Source of the DNA: Bacillus sp. F19
GTDB taxonomy: Bacteria; Bacillota; Bacilli; Bacillales; Bacillaceae
Assembly: GCA_023823795.1 (NCBI GenBank)
Contig: CP085710.1
Span: 3,808,001-3,872,000 of the forward strand
Reading direction: 5' to 3'
DNA length: 64,000 nucleotides
Shown one piece after another: positions 38,425-47,996 of the stretch (its first letter is position 1; every line of letters begins with the position of its first letter). Below the pieces are notes generated by a model. That model did no database searches and was not told the origin of the DNA. It saw only the letters and a list, made by a program, of their open reading frames with translations. Position numbers and translations under genes: made by a program.

Positions 38425-40139
38425 GGTTTAACACCCACCATTTCATGTAATCCTTTTCCTGGAGCAATCATCGGGTATACATTTTCCATCTGGCTTACAT
38501 TTACGTTAATCAGAACAGGTTCATTTGATAAAAGAGCCTGTTTGAAAGCCGGAAAGTCTGCTTCAGTCTGAATTTTCAGTCCTTTCATGCCGTATGCTTC
38601 CGCTAATTTCACGAAATCAGGCTGCGATTGAAAAACAGATTGCGAATATCTTTCTTCATAGAAGATTTCCTGCCACTGTCTGACCATTCCAAGCACTCCG
38701 TTATTCAGTAAAATCACTTTAACCGGCAAATTAAGTTCGTGGATAACAGATAGTTCCTGAAGTGTCATTTGAAAACCGCCGTCTCCAAGGATCGCGATGA
38801 CATTAGCATCCTTTTCAGCAAGCTGGGCTCCAATAGCTGCAGGCAATCCGAATCCCATTGTGCCGAGCCCCCCTGATGTAACCCAGCGATTAGGCTGCTG
38901 CAGGCGGTAGTACTGCGCTGCCCACATTTGGTGCTGACCGACATCTGTTGTAATAATTGCCTCTCCTTTTGTCCATTCATGAATGAGTTCAATCATATGC
39001 TGAGGTTTAAGCTCTTCATCTGATTTTTTGTACCATAATGGCAAGGACTTTTTATTATTCTGTAAGGCTGCATACCAATCATCATGCTGGCTTCGTTTGC
39101 CGTTTTGATGAATGAGATTTTCAAGAACAAGTTTTGCATCGCCAACAACTGGAATTTTGGTTTCAACCACTTTGCCGATTTCAGCAGGATCGATATCAAT
39201 ATGGGCAATCGTTGCACTTTTGGCAAAATGATTTAAGTTCCCTGTTACCCTGTCATCAAAGCGTGCACCGACACTGATTAATAAATCACATTCATATAAC
39301 GCCATGTTTGCGGTATATGTACCGTGCATTCCGGCCATTCCAAGGAAGAGCGGATGATCTGCAGGAAAACTTCCCAGACCCAGCAGTGTGTTTACGACTG
39401 GTATGTGCTGCTGTTCGGCGTATTCTTTCAGCTGCTCGCTTCCTTTAGCATGAAGCACACCTGCTCCGGCTAAAATAACCGGCTTTTTAGCACTGCTGAC
39501 TGCTTCGACAAGCTTTCTGATCTGAAGATAATTCGGTTCAGTTTTTGGCTGGTATCCCGGAAGATGAACGGGATTGTCGTAGTTGAAAATCCCTTCCGCT
39601 ACTGCCATATCCTTTGGAACATCGATGAGTACCGGACCAGGTCTTCCTGTTGTTGCGATATGAAAAGCTTCTTTGATGATGCGCGGGAAATCATTTACAT
39701 CCCGGACTTGATAATTATGCTTAGTAATCGGCATTGTGATTCCAAGTACATCCGCTTCCTGGAAAGCATCTGTTCCAATGACGGAAGATGCAACCTGACC
39801 TGTAAATACAACCAGCGGCAGGGAATCAATCATAGCATCTGTAAGTCCTGTAATCAGGTTCGTTGCGCCTGGCCCTGAGGTTGCAATGACGACTCCAGGT
39901 TTGCCTGAAACTCTCGCATAGCCCTCAGCTGCATGAATTCCGCCTTGCTCATGCCTTGTTAAAATGTGATACATGCCAGAGTTATAGAGTTTGTCATAGA
40001 TTGGAAGAACAGCCCCTCCCGGATATCCGAAAATCACCTCTACTTTCTCCTGCTTTAAAGCTTCAATCATCATCATTGCCCCGGACATCGTTATCGTACA
40101 CTTGGCAGACTTTGCATCCAATTGTACCTTCATACTCAT
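38421..40139 (-). CDS. ilvB: Acetolactate synthase large (catalytic) subunit
   Basis: IlvB is the ThDP- and FAD-dependent enzyme making acetolactate and acetohydroxybutyrate. It has 572 residues. The N-terminal cofactor Glu is in [19 protein letters not shown] and [18 protein letters not shown]. The ThDP-Mg motif is [15 protein letters not shown] with [13 protein letters not shown]. It is the first gene of ilvBHC-leuABCD, directly behind the leucine T-box leader. GGAGG precedes the ATG by nine bases. Confidence 0.97.
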   Translation of the reverse strand: MSMKVQLDAKSAKCTITMSGAMMMIEALKQEKVEVIFGYPGGAVLPIYDKLYNSGMYHILTRHEQGGIHAAEGYARVSGKPGVVIATSGPGATNLITGLTDAMIDSLPLVVFTGQVASSVIGTDAFQEADVLGITMPITKHNYQVRDVNDFPRIIKEAFHIATTGRPGPVLIDVPKDMAVAEGIFNYDNPVHLPGYQPKTEPNYLQIRKLVEAVSSAKKPVILAGAGVLHAKGSEQLKEYAEQQHIPVVNTLLGLGSFPADHPLFLGMAGMHGTYTANMALYECDLLISVGARFDDRVTGNLNHFAKSATIAHIDIDPAEIGKVVETKIPVVGDAKLVLENLIHQNGKRSQHDDWYAALQNNKKSLPLWYKKSDEELKPQHMIELIHEWTKGEAIITTDVGQHQMWAAQYYRLQQPNRWVTSGGLGTMGFGLPAAIGAQLAEKDANVIAILGDGGFQMTLQELSVIHELNLPVKVILLNNGVLGMVRQWQEIFYEERYSQSVFQSQPDFVKLAEAYGMKGLKIQTEADFPAFKQALLSNEPVLINVNVSQMENVYPMIAPGKGLHEMVGVKP

Positions 40140-40205
40140 TGATTATTGCCTCCTTTTTCCCGCTATCATCTAAAGCCTTATTTTTTTATCTGATTATTTC
40201 AAAAT

Positions 40206-40500
40206 AAAAAACCTTCCCGCCCCAATATTGCCCACGTGTAATGTGAGTCAAAGGGGCGAGAAGGTTTGAAAACACTTTTCGCGGTACCACCCTTGTTCAT
40301 GGTCTGCATTAGACCACCTTATGAAAGCTCCTGGCTTTCTTTTAATAACGAGTGCTGTGTAAATGACACCCGGCTGATTCTACTAAATTTCAAATCAGCA
40401 CTCAGAGGCGAGTTCACTTAAAAAGGGACCACCGGTTCTCAGCTCCACCAGCTCTCTTTAGATCCTTGTTTTCTAAGCTACTTATCCTCTTCAGCGTTTT
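40206..40500 (-). promoter_or_regulatory. Leucine T-box leader of the ilv-leu operon
   Basis: On the minus strand the T-box AAGGGTGGTACCGCG lies at 40280-40294. It is followed by a strong terminator (arms about 40207-40223 and 40251-40267, with AACCTT and CGCCCC paired) ending in a run of U. In Stem I the closing strand CCTCT is preceded by CUC (40410-40412), a leucine codon in the specifier position. Uncharged tRNA-Leu would therefore relieve termination before ilvB, as in B. subtilis. Confidence 0.93.
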
Positions 40501-40523
40501 AAATTATTATTTTTATGTTTTTA

Positions 40524-41429
40524 TTAGCTTACACTCAGGCTTGAACTGCTTCCTTTTACTTTTACACCATCTGAGATAACTTTTTCTCTGAAACACTCAA
40601 GCAGACGATTCGTATGCTCTCCAGGCTGCCCATCACCAATTTCCCTGCCGTCTACTTTTACTACAGCAATGACTTCAGCGGCAGTTCCAGTCAGGAAAAC
40701 TTCATCAGCTGTATAAACATCATGTCTTGTGAAAGGTTCCTCACGCACATCGTAGCCAAGTTCTTCAGCTATTTCGATGATGACATTTCGGGTGACCCCT
40801 TCAAGTGCTCCCAAGTAACCAGGGGGAGTAAGGAGTTTTTTGTTTTTATAGATAAAGACATTATCAGCAGATCCTTCTGCAACGTAGCCTTGATCATTCA
40901 GCATCAGCGCTTCGCTTACATTTGCGAGATGTGCTTCAATTTTCACAAGCACGTTGTTCAGGTAGTTCAATGATTTTACTTTAGGACTTAAAACGTCCGG
41001 CCTATTGCGCCTTGTAGGCACTGTCACAATATCAATTCCTGTTTCATACAGATGTTTAGGGAAGATTGACAGCGGTTCTACAATAATGACAACATTTGCT
41101 TGCTTGCATTTATATGGATCAAGCCCAAGATCACCGACTCCTCTTGAGACAACAAGTCTGATATAAGCGTCATCTAAACCGTTTTTCTCAACGGTCTTTA
41201 CCGTTAAATCCGTCATTTCCTCTAGCGTATAAGGCATGTTGAGTAAAATGGATCTCGCTGACTCATATAATCTTTTCATGTGCTCATTTAATCTGAAGAT
41301 GTTGCCGCTGTATACTCTGATTCCTTCGAAAATACCATCTCCGTAAAGGAATCCGTGATCATACACCGAAATTTTCGCATCTTCTTTTTTTACAAATTCG
41401 TTATTCAGAAAAATCCATTGGTCACCCAT
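40524..41429 (-). CDS. ilvE: Branched-chain amino acid aminotransferase (class IV)
   Basis: This PLP enzyme carries out the last step of leucine, isoleucine and valine synthesis. The fold-type IV marks are ISVYDHGFLYGDGIFEGIRVY, the catalytic Lys in LSPKVKSLNYLNNVLVKIEA and EGSADNVFIYKN with the LEGVTRNVIIEIAEEL block. The length is 301 residues. ATG 41429 follows GAAAGGTG; an in-frame ATG at 41438 is too close to it. It lies directly upstream of the ilv-leu T-box with its own promoter. A D-amino-acid aminotransferase is possible within class IV, but context favours IlvE. Confidence 0.93.
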   Translation of the reverse strand: MGDQWIFLNNEFVKKEDAKISVYDHGFLYGDGIFEGIRVYSGNIFRLNEHMKRLYESARSILLNMPYTLEEMTDLTVKTVEKNGLDDAYIRLVVSRGVGDLGLDPYKCKQANVVIIVEPLSIFPKHLYETGIDIVTVPTRRNRPDVLSPKVKSLNYLNNVLVKIEAHLANVSEALMLNDQGYVAEGSADNVFIYKNKKLLTPPGYLGALEGVTRNVIIEIAEELGYDVREEPFTRHDVYTADEVFLTGTAAEVIAVVKVDGREIGDGQPGEHTNRLLECFREKVISDGVKVKGSSSSLSVS

Positions 41430-41488
41430 AAAGAGCACACCTTTCTTTTAAAGTCTAAACGCGTTAATCAGTTGAATTCTAGTGTGTA

Positions 41489-41522
41489 AAAAAAATCCGT
41501 ATAACGATTGTTATGGACTCTT
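41489..41522 (-). terminator. Leader terminator (possible attenuator) upstream of ilvE
   Basis: On the minus strand TCC-A-TAAC-AATC-GTTA-TAC-GGA is followed by eight U. It lies between the ilvE promoter and its start codon, about 60 bases before the ATG, so it can only act on the ilvE leader transcript. Confidence 0.75.
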
Positions 41523-41564
41523 TTAAATGAACCTCACATGTTCATGTAACTTATATTTGAGCCT

Positions 41565-41593
41565 ATATTACGCCCATTAAATAGCGGTGTCAA
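41565..41593 (-). promoter_or_regulatory. Sigma-A promoter of ilvE
   Basis: On the minus strand TTGACA (41588-41593) and TAATAT (41565-41570) are separated by exactly 17 bases. This is a near-consensus promoter reading into the short ilvE leader. Confidence 0.85.
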
Positions 41594-41606
41594 CCGTCTT
41601 TTTTCG

Positions 41607-41621
41607 AATTGTTAGATAATT
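41607..41621. promoter_or_regulatory. Candidate CodY box upstream of the ilvE promoter
   Basis: AATTGTTAGATAATT matches the CodY consensus AATTTTCWGAAAATT at 12 of 15 positions. It sits 13 bases beyond the -35, suitable for control of ilvE by branched-chain amino acids and GTP. Confidence 0.5.
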
Positions 41622-41911
41622 TAGATTTGTTTGTGAATTTGTATACGCTTACATGCCTGTCATAAAAGGAAATTCAATTTTTTGAAGTTTTTTTAAAGTT
41701 TTTTTCTGTGAGATTGTCTGACAAGGTTTTGACTGATTTTATAAGGGGTAAATAGGGGAGAAAAAAATTTTTTGAACTTATTTTTTATAGAATTTTTTAT
41801 CATACCCAGAATGAAATTTGTTAGAAAAAAAAGGATTTGAAAACCGATTTTCAGCCTGCCTGAATATAACAAACTTTTTTTGATCGATTAGGTTTTTAAA
41901 ATCAACAAAAA

Positions 41912-41939
41912 AACTTCTTTCGATAAATCGAAAGAAGTT
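41912..41939 (-). terminator. Intrinsic terminator of the tRNA-Arg transcript
   Basis: AACTTCTTTCG (41912-41922) pairs exactly with CGAAAGAAGTT (41929-41939), followed on the minus strand by seven U. Confidence 0.9.
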
Positions 41940-41953
41940 GTATGTATAAAGTA

Positions 41954-42029
41954 TGGCGTCCCAGGAGAGATTCGAACTCCCGACCAACGGCTTAGAAGGC
42001 CGTTGCTCTATCCACTGAGCTACTGGGAC
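41954..42029 (-). tRNA. tRNA-Arg, anticodon TCT, with encoded CCA
   Basis: The minus strand folds as a cloverleaf. The acceptor GTCCCAG pairs with CTGGGAC, D arm GCTCAGTGGATAGAGC, anticodon stem ACGGC/GCCGT around loop CTTCTAA, so the anticodon is TCT (reads AGA). The T arm contains GTTCGAATC. Discriminator G is followed by an encoded CCA. The 89-residue frame across it is not a gene. Confidence 0.98.
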
Positions 42030-42149
42030 ATGTTTTTTTGTTAACATCGTTGATTATGTATCAGCGACATTTTTTATTATATGTTCCATCAGATTAAAAG
42101 TCAATAACTTTTTCTAAAATTTTATGAAAGAGGGGAAAAAATCCCTCTT

Positions 42150-42668
42150 TCATGATGAAGCCAGCTCAAACCTTTGTGAGAGGCCGGATACAGGAGATCC
42201 GTCCATCTCAAAAAAGGTAACTTGTGCAGAATGATTTTGTATTTCTAATATAACATATGTTTTTTCAGTTCGCATCCGCGGAAGTCTAATGCTGCCAGGG
42301 TTAATGAAGAGGATATGATCGACATATTCCGCTCCCGCCAAATGCGAATGACCAAAACAGACAATCTTCGCGCCATGCAAAACGGCACTGTACTTCAAAT
42401 TCATAAGAGTCGACTTTACATTGTGCATATGGCCATGAGCAACAAAAAACCGATATCCTTCCACATCTTCAATGACTTCATTTGCAAACCTTGATTCAAA
42501 ATCACAGTTTCCGCGTACAGAAGCATACCCCTGCATGGCAGGATGATCTGCCTCAAGTTCAGAATCCCCGCAATGAAACATCGCTTCTGTTTCCCCTTCA
42601 TGACGTTTTCTGATCTCCTGAAGCTCATCCGTTAAGCCATGGCTGTCACTGATTATTAAAACTTTCAC
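42150..42668 (-). CDS. ysnB: YsnB, metallophosphoesterase (YfcE/MJ0936 type)
   Basis: This calcineurin-like phosphoesterase has 172 residues. All five metal-binding blocks are visible: IISDSHG, HCGDSE, VRGNCD, FVAHGHMHN and CFGHSHLAG. Enzymes of this family hydrolyse phosphodiesters in vitro; the physiological substrate is unknown. The start is GTG 42668, 18 bases after rdgB, so it belongs to the rph-rdgB-ysnB unit. Confidence 0.92.
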   Translation of the reverse strand: MKVLIISDSHGLTDELQEIRKRHEGETEAMFHCGDSELEADHPAMQGYASVRGNCDFESRFANEVIEDVEGYRFFVAHGHMHNVKSTLMNLKYSAVLHGAKIVCFGHSHLAGAEYVDHILFINPGSIRLPRMRTEKTYVILEIQNHSAQVTFFEMDGSPVSGLSQRFELASS

Positions 42669-42686
42669 GTGTAAAACTCCCCATCG

Positions 42687-43274
42687 TCAGGCTTTAAGCA
42701 GTTTTGCAAGCTTTTGCAGCGCAACTGCGCGATGGCTGATTTTATTTTTCTCATCCTTTGTTAATTGCGCCATCGTTTTTGCTTTATCTTTCACTAAGAA
42801 AATGGGATCGTATCCGAATCCATTCCCGCCAATAGGCTCCTCTGTAATATAGCCCTCAACTGAACCTTCTACTGTGACGGTTTCACGGCCAGGTTCAGAA
42901 AGTGCCAGAGCGCACCGGAATCTTGCATTCCGTTCTTCCTTTGAAACACCCTTCAGCTGCAGCAGCACTTTTTCGATATTGGCTGCATCACTTTTCTCAG
43001 CTCCTGCATAGCGTGCTGAATAAACCCCAGGTTCACCGCCTAGATAATCTACTGATAGTCCGGAATCATCCGCAATGGCCATTTTTCCGTAAAACTTTGA
43101 AATGGCCTCCGCTTTTAAAACGGCATTTTCTTCAAACGTTGAACCAGTTTCTTCAACTTCTGGCGAATCTTCAAGGTCCAGTAATGAAATGGCCTTTAGA
43201 TCATACTGAGATAAGATTGATTGAAATTCAATTAATTTGCCTGCATTTTTCGTTGCAATAATAACTTCCTTCAT
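42687..43274 (-). CDS. rdgB: dITP/XTP pyrophosphatase (HAM1/RdgB family)
   Basis: RdgB removes deaminated purine nucleotides (dITP, ITP, XTP) from the pool. Markers are IATKNAGKLIEFQSIL at the N-terminus, ADDSGLSVDYLGGEPGVYSARYAG, GNGFGYDPIFL and KNKISHRAVALQKL. The length of 195 residues is normal. It is the ysnA locus of B. subtilis and follows rph by six bases. Confidence 0.95.
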   Translation of the reverse strand: MKEVIIATKNAGKLIEFQSILSQYDLKAISLLDLEDSPEVEETGSTFEENAVLKAEAISKFYGKMAIADDSGLSVDYLGGEPGVYSARYAGAEKSDAANIEKVLLQLKGVSKEERNARFRCALALSEPGRETVTVEGSVEGYITEEPIGGNGFGYDPIFLVKDKAKTMAQLTKDEKNKISHRAVALQKLAKLLKA

Positions 43275-43280
43275 AATGAT

Positions 43281-44042
43281 TCATCCCTTTCCATCTTTTT
43301 GATCGATGATTTTTAGAGCTAAATCACCAAGGGCCTCCATTTGAATAGAAATTAACGAGTTTATTCCTTTTTCAGCTAAATCAAGCAATTCATTCAGTTC
43401 TTCTCTTGAAAAAGTCGCTTCTTCTCCAGTTCCCTGAAGCTCAACGAATTTTCCGGAAGACGTCATGATGACATTCATATCGACTTCTGCTGATGAATCC
43501 TCAATATAGTTTAAATCTAAGATCTCTCCAAGCTTTGAATCCATTCCAACTGATGTCGCAGCCAGGAAATCCGTGATTGGCAGCGTGCTTAATTTTTTTT
43601 GAGACATCAGCTTTCCAAGTGCTAATGTCATAGCGACAAAAGCTCCGGTGATGGAAGCTGTGCGGGTCCCGCCATCTGCCTGGATCACATCACAGTCAAT
43701 CCAGATTGTGCGTTCCCCTAACTTTTCAAGATCAACAACCGCACGCAGAGCTCGTCCGATCAAGCGCTGAATTTCCATTGTACGGCCAGTAATTTTACCT
43801 TTGGACGATTCTCTGATCGTCCGCTGTTCGGTAGCACGCGGCAGCATTGAATATTCCGCTGTGATCCATCCCTTACCTTCTCCCCGCATAAATGGAGGCA
43901 CGCGATCTTCAATGCTTGCATTGCAAATCACCTTTGTATCACCAACACTGATTAACACTGAACCCTCAGGGTGCTTCACATAATCTGTCAGAATTTCAAC
44001 TCGTCTTAATTCATCTTGTTTGCGTCCATCATGTCTCATCAT
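43281..44042 (-). CDS. rph: Ribonuclease PH
   Basis: This phosphorolytic 3'-5' exoribonuclease trims tRNA 3' ends. Family motifs are [78 protein letters not shown] and the C-terminal [16 protein letters not shown]. The length is about 253 residues. Two consecutive ATGs (44042 and 44039) follow GGAGG; the second has the better spacing. It heads rph-rdgB-ysnB. Confidence 0.97.
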   Translation of the reverse strand: MMRHDGRKQDELRRVEILTDYVKHPEGSVLISVGDTKVICNASIEDRVPPFMRGEGKGWITAEYSMLPRATEQRTIRESSKGKITGRTMEIQRLIGRALRAVVDLEKLGERTIWIDCDVIQADGGTRTASITGAFVAMTLALGKLMSQKKLSTLPITDFLAATSVGMDSKLGEILDLNYIEDSSAEVDMNVIMTSSGKFVELQGTGEEATFSREELNELLDLAEKGINSLISIQMEALGDLALKIIDQKDGKG

Positions 44043-44161
44043 ATTCCTCCGATCAATCCTACTGCTGACCTAAGCTTTTGTCTTATGTATAAACAATAAA
44101 GAAGAGGCAGCTCTTATGTCCACCTCTTAGTTTATCTATATAGTATATCAAAAATCAGCGA

Positions 44162-45247
44162 TTAAAAACTACCTGTGTTCACTTTGACTGGACGGGAGAC
44201 AGGTTCTGTGATCTTTTTGCCTTCTTCATTAACAAGCTCGGCTTTCCCATCAACGGTCAAAACGACATTTTCAATTCCAGGCTGTTCTGTCAGTGATAAA
44301 ACAAGAGAATTCAGAACATGTGTCGAAACCATTTTTTCCTCTCCATCTGCACTTCCATAGATAGATTCGTTAAAATTAAGGGTTACAGTGCCATCTTCAA
44401 GCTTAGGTTCTTCAAGCAGCTTCACATCCTGCTCCAAATCGGTTAACAATGCACGTGAGATGGAAGGTTCCTCAGTTAATTTTTTCACCACTGCTGCAAT
44501 TGGATCCTCTTCGTCATTGCTGATTCGTGTTGTAACAGGTACATAGTAGGTCTGATCATTATGCTGAGCTGTATAGTAAACCGTCAGAGGTTTTGTATCC
44601 GTAATATCCATTACGCCCGCTGTATCAAGATTAATGCCGTCAGCTCGGCTCAGCTCGCTGTTGATCGGAGTGCCTCCGACAGGCATTTCATTTTGTTCAT
44701 GACCGTTAATCATAATTTTGACTGTTTTCACAGAATCGAATTGAGTCAACGTCCATGTAATCGATTGAAGAATTTTCAATTCATCTTCAGCTTGATAGTT
44801 TTTAAACTCTTTAGAGAAATCTACGATGGCTGTACCATCTTTAACATTCACATCCACTTGAGTATCCTGCGGGATAACGGCTCTGAAGCCATCAGGAAGG
44901 ATATTGCTGACAGGCCCGCCCTCTACAAGGTATTCAAGCACTTGCTTGGCTACGCCTTCTTCCTTAGGCAAATCAAATGTCTGGGCGACAACCAGCCCGT
45001 TGCTGTCAATTAAATATAACTGCCTAGAATAGGTTTGAGCCGACTCTTCTCCTTTTTCACCTTCTGCTGTTGTTTTTTCTTCTTTCAAAGTCTCTTCGTT
45101 CCCTTTATCAGCATCTTCAACATATGAAACATCTTGCGGAGGATCAATTTCCTTTGCTTTTTCCCCGCCGAATAATCCGCATCCTGACAAGAGCAGCGTC
45201 GATGTTACAACAGTAGCAGCAATCTTCATGTTTCTATTTTGAGACAT
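44162..45247 (-). CDS. gerM: Germination lipoprotein GerM
   Basis: The 361-residue lipoprotein has a signal peptide ending in the lipobox LLLSGCG, so Cys near residue 23 is expected to be lipidated. Two GerMN domains follow. The first begins near AQTYSRQLYLIDSNGLVVAQ with EGGPVSNILPDGFRAVIP, and the second near LTVYYTAQHNDQTYYVPV with NSLVLSLTEQPGIENVVLTVDG. GerM acts in sporulation and germination and helps channel assembly in B. subtilis. GGAGGG is six bases before the ATG. Confidence 0.95.
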   Translation of the reverse strand: MSQNRNMKIAATVVTSTLLLSGCGLFGGEKAKEIDPPQDVSYVEDADKGNEETLKEEKTTAEGEKGEESAQTYSRQLYLIDSNGLVVAQTFDLPKEEGVAKQVLEYLVEGGPVSNILPDGFRAVIPQDTQVDVNVKDGTAIVDFSKEFKNYQAEDELKILQSITWTLTQFDSVKTVKIMINGHEQNEMPVGGTPINSELSRADGINLDTAGVMDITDTKPLTVYYTAQHNDQTYYVPVTTRISNDEEDPIAAVVKKLTEEPSISRALLTDLEQDVKLLEEPKLEDGTVTLNFNESIYGSADGEEKMVSTHVLNSLVLSLTEQPGIENVVLTVDGKAELVNEEGKKITEPVSRPVKVNTGSF

Positions 45248-45658
45248 ACAATTCCCTCCTAAGGCAGTTTGTACTACTATGTATACGAGCTCTTTATTGA
45301 ATTAGACCGATTTTGAAAAGAATTTTTGTACAGGCAAAAATCGTTCATCCAAACAAAAGAGGACCGGCTTCATATTTCGGATTGCTTGATCGTCAATAGT
45401 GAAAATCGTTTGCGGAAAAGTTTTTATGCCGTTATCCTGTTTCTTACAATCATTTTGAGGAATTTATTAGCTATCCGCTTGACGGCCCTCTCCCTCAGCT
45501 GCCTTACATAAGAGATATTCAGGGCCATAAAAGCAGGACCAGCTAATTGTGAGCTCAGCAGAAAAAGATCAGCTGACAATCAGAGAGCTGCTGGGATCCG
45601 CGGTCACTTCACAATAGCCGGAACAAAAAAAAGAGGAACCGCGATCGGCTCCTCTTTT
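45248..45658. other. Intergenic region between gerM and racE without a clear gene
   Basis: The gerM promoter should lie at the left end, with GTATACAT near 45280. A TTG-initiated plus-strand frame (45326-45511) has no ribosome site. In another plus-strand frame an open stretch at about 45396-45548 reads HFEEFISYPLDGPLPQLPYI, preceded by two adjacent stops. It has protein-like composition but no start signal. The right end is the racE terminator. Confidence 0.4.
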
Positions 45659-45660
45659 TT
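45628..45660 (-). terminator. Intrinsic terminator of racE
   Basis: AAAAAGAGGA (45628-45637) pairs with TCCTCTTTTT (about 45650-45659), with CCGCGATCGG between. The minus transcript continues into eight U. It overlaps the racE stop. Confidence 0.85.
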
Positions 45661-46456
45661 ATAAGGTAATGGATTTAACATTTTCAACTGGCTGCTCAAA
45701 CAATTGAGAAGCAATTCTCTGAAAAAGCTCCTGTGATCCAGTCGTTAAAAATAAATGATGATTCTCTTCCTGTGTCGCATTTAAAGCATCTTTATAAGAC
45801 AGGATTGTACTGACTTCACGGGCTGTTTCATCACCCGAGCTGATAATTTTCACCTTGGGACCCATATAATCCTCAATTAACGTCTTTAAGACCGGATAAT
45901 GTGTACATCCCAGGATCAGCGTATCAATTGGCTGATCTATTAAAGGAAAAAGAGATTCCCGTACGATGGATACGGCATAATCATTTTCGTAATCTCCGCT
46001 TTCCACAAGCGGCACGAATGCCGGACATGCCAAGCTCTCAACTTCAACTGTCTTCTTTATCGTTTTAAGAGCCTTCTCATATGCACGGCTTGCAACTGTA
46101 TTAACAGTTCCGATTACACCGATATGATTTTTTCTGGTGACTTTAATCGCTGTTCTGGCCCCAGGAAAAACGACCCCTACTACAGGGATATCAAGTTCTT
46201 CCTGGATTTCCTGCAAAGCGATCGCTGTTGCCGTATTGCAGGCTATCACAAGCATTTTTATATGATGATTTGATAAGAGATAATTCGTCATTTGCCAAGT
46301 AAATGAGCGCACCTCTTCCAGCGGTCTTGGTCCATATGGGCATCTTGCCGTATCACCTAAGTAGATGATGTCTTCGTTTGGTAACTGCCTCATGATTTCG
46401 CGTGCAACGGTCAGACCGCCGACACCGGAATCAATGACGCCAATTGCTCTATTCAA
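45659..46456 (-). CDS. racE: Glutamate racemase
   Basis: RacE makes D-glutamate for peptidoglycan (and for poly-gamma-glutamate where present). The two catalytic cysteines are in [13 protein letters not shown] and [11 protein letters not shown]. The N-terminal [18 protein letters not shown] and [12 protein letters not shown] are intact, with a length of 265 residues. It follows ysmB by nine bases. Confidence 0.96.
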   Translation of the reverse strand: MNRAIGVIDSGVGGLTVAREIMRQLPNEDIIYLGDTARCPYGPRPLEEVRSFTWQMTNYLLSNHHIKMLVIACNTATAIALQEIQEELDIPVVGVVFPGARTAIKVTRKNHIGVIGTVNTVASRAYEKALKTIKKTVEVESLACPAFVPLVESGDYENDYAVSIVRESLFPLIDQPIDTLILGCTHYPVLKTLIEDYMGPKVKIISSGDETAREVSTILSYKDALNATQEENHHLFLTTGSQELFQRIASQLFEQPVENVKSITL

Positions 46457-46465
46457 AAAATCGCC

Positions 46466-46918
46466 TCATTCTTCTCTCATTTCTAGGTGTAATTTCATTA
46501 ATGAACTCTCAAGCTGGATAATTTCCTGCAAATCATAATTTTTGATTACATTCTTTAAGTATTGTTGACGCTTTTGTATAACTTCTTCAATGATGCGCTG
46601 CCCTTCTTCAAGAAGATGCACCCTCACAACTCTTCGGTCATTTGGGTCTTTAATCCTAACTACCAGTTTGTTTTTCTCCATTCGGTCAACAAGATCTGTT
46701 GTGGTGCTGCATGCAAGGTACATTTTATTAGATAATTCACCGACTGTCATGTCGCCATGTTCGGAAAGCCATTGCAGCGCTACGAATTGAGGCGGTGTAA
46801 TCGGAAATTGATTAAGAATCTCCCTGCCCTTCTGTTTGACCATAACAGAAATATGCCTTAGGGATTTCTCCATATCAGCTACCATTTTATCACTTAATAC
46901 ATCATTTTGAACTGTCAT
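46466..46918 (-). CDS. ysmB: YsmB, MarR-family transcriptional regulator
   Basis: The product is about 150 residues with a winged helix-turn-helix of the MarR type: LNQFPITPPQFVALQWLSEHGDMTVGELSNKMYLACSTTTDLVDRMEKNKLV and the DPNDRRVVRVHLLEEGQ wing. ATG 46918 is six bases after GAGGG; an upstream TTG at 46924 is inside that spacing. B. subtilis has ysmB next to racE. The target genes and ligand are unknown; control of racE is possible but not shown. Confidence 0.9.
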   Translation of the reverse strand: MTVQNDVLSDKMVADMEKSLRHISVMVKQKGREILNQFPITPPQFVALQWLSEHGDMTVGELSNKMYLACSTTTDLVDRMEKNKLVVRIKDPNDRRVVRVHLLEEGQRIIEEVIQKRQQYLKNVIKNYDLQEIIQLESSLMKLHLEMREE

Positions 46919-47106
46919 CAGCAACCCTCACTCATTCAATCTGACCGCACGGAATGAAACTTAACAGAAGGAATGTGCGTATCATATCCATTTTCTATGT
47001 TTTTATGGAAAATTGCAAGTTTCATATTTTAGCTTACCGATATGAAAAATAAGAAAAAGCATAGTCAGATTAGCGCAGCCCCGCTTTTTTCTGCACAGAA
47101 ATAATA

Positions 47107-47138
47107 ACCGGCTACCCTTAAAATCAAGGTCAGCCGGT
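47107..47138 (-). terminator. Intrinsic terminator of gerE
   Basis: ACCGGCT (47107-47113) pairs with AGCCGGT (47132-47138), and ACCCTT with AAGGTC-like bases inside. The minus transcript then reads UAUUAUUUC. Confidence 0.7.
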
Positions 47139-47143
47139 ACGTA

Positions 47144-47368
47144 TTAGAGCTCAAGTTCACCCATACGAAGGAGCTCAACAACAGCTTGTGATCTCCCCTT
47201 AACACCAAGCTTTTGCATCGCATTGGAAATATGGTTCCGAACCGTCTTTTCACTAATAAAGAGCTCGCCCGCTATTTCTTTCGTTGTTTTGTCTTGAACT
47301 AATAATTCGAATACTTCTCTCTCTCTTTTCGTGAGTAATGGCTTTGATTGAAACTCTTTCTCTTTCAA
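47144..47368 (-). CDS. gerE: Late mother-cell transcription factor GerE
   Basis: GerE is a 74-residue LuxR-type DNA-binding protein that tunes sigma-K dependent coat genes. It is essentially one helix-turn-helix: [61 protein letters not shown]. The TTG start follows GGAGGG by nine bases. A sigma-K-like promoter lies about 65 bases upstream. Confidence 0.97.
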   Translation of the reverse strand: MKEKEFQSKPLLTKREREVFELLVQDKTTKEIAGELFISEKTVRNHISNAMQKLGVKGRSQAVVELLRMGELEL

Positions 47369-47431
47369 GAATTGTAACCCTCCTTGCTAGGTGCGAGCCG
47401 ATCTAACGAATGGGTATAAGATTAGTCAACA

Positions 47432-47460
47432 TATAGTATGTGAACACTGTAATGGCGGTG
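47432..47460 (-). promoter_or_regulatory. Sigma-K-like promoter of gerE
   Basis: On the minus strand CATACTATA (47432-47440) matches the sigma-K -10 pattern CATAnnnTA, with CAC about 17 bases upstream for the -35. gerE is a known sigma-K gene. Confidence 0.6.
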
Positions 47461-47502
47461 ACAGGAATCTTTGATGAAAGCAAGAAATTCCGTGTCTATT
47501 TT

Positions 47503-47970
47503 TCAAGTGGCAAATATGGCAGACTGAGTAAGGATCTTTTTCTCCACTTCCAGAAACGGTACACTTTTTCCATTGTATTTAGATATTTGCACAACGGTGC
47601 CTCGTCCTGTAAAGCAAACTTCATTTTTTTCATTCACAGCACAATAATGCAGATCCATCGATGAATTTCCGATAGATGCCACTTTTACATAAAGGCGGAT
47701 TTTCTCATCAAAAAAGACCTGTTTCACGTAATCACAATGAATATCTGCAACGACAGGAATCAGCTCCCCGTCTTTTTTCAGCCAGTTTTCCATAAGTTTT
47801 GCATGCTTAAAGAACTCAATGCGCGCTTCTTCAAAATATGAGATTGGCGCCGTATTGTTCATATGTCCAAACATATCTGTTTCGGAAAAACGCACTTTTA
47901 TCGGTAAGTAAAAAGAAAAAGAATCTTTCCATTCCTGAAAAGGCTGCTGAATGTAAGATATTTGATTCAT
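47503..47970 (-). CDS. ysmA: YsmA, hotdog-fold acyl-CoA thioesterase-like protein
   Basis: The 155-residue protein is of the 4-hydroxybenzoyl-CoA thioesterase type, with KVRFSETDMFGHMNNTAPISYFEEARIEFF carrying the catalytic-type Asp and His region. PVVADIHCDYVKQVFFDEKIRLYVKVASIGNSSMDLHY follows. The substrate is unknown. B. subtilis has ysmA at this site between gerE and sdhB. AGGAAA precedes the ATG. Confidence 0.88.
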   Translation of the reverse strand: MNQISYIQQPFQEWKDSFSFYLPIKVRFSETDMFGHMNNTAPISYFEEARIEFFKHAKLMENWLKKDGELIPVVADIHCDYVKQVFFDEKIRLYVKVASIGNSSMDLHYCAVNEKNEVCFTGRGTVVQISKYNGKSVPFLEVEKKILTQSAIFAT

Positions 47971-47996
47971 GATTGTTTCCTCATTTCTGCTTTAAG

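Noticed and set aside
41778-42047. 89-residue open frame on the minus strand
   Set aside because: It is a translation through the tRNA-Arg gene and its flanks; the cloverleaf explains the sequence.
45326-45511. 61-codon plus-strand frame between gerM and racE
   Set aside because: TTG start, no Shine-Dalgarno and no recognisable domain; not supported as a gene.
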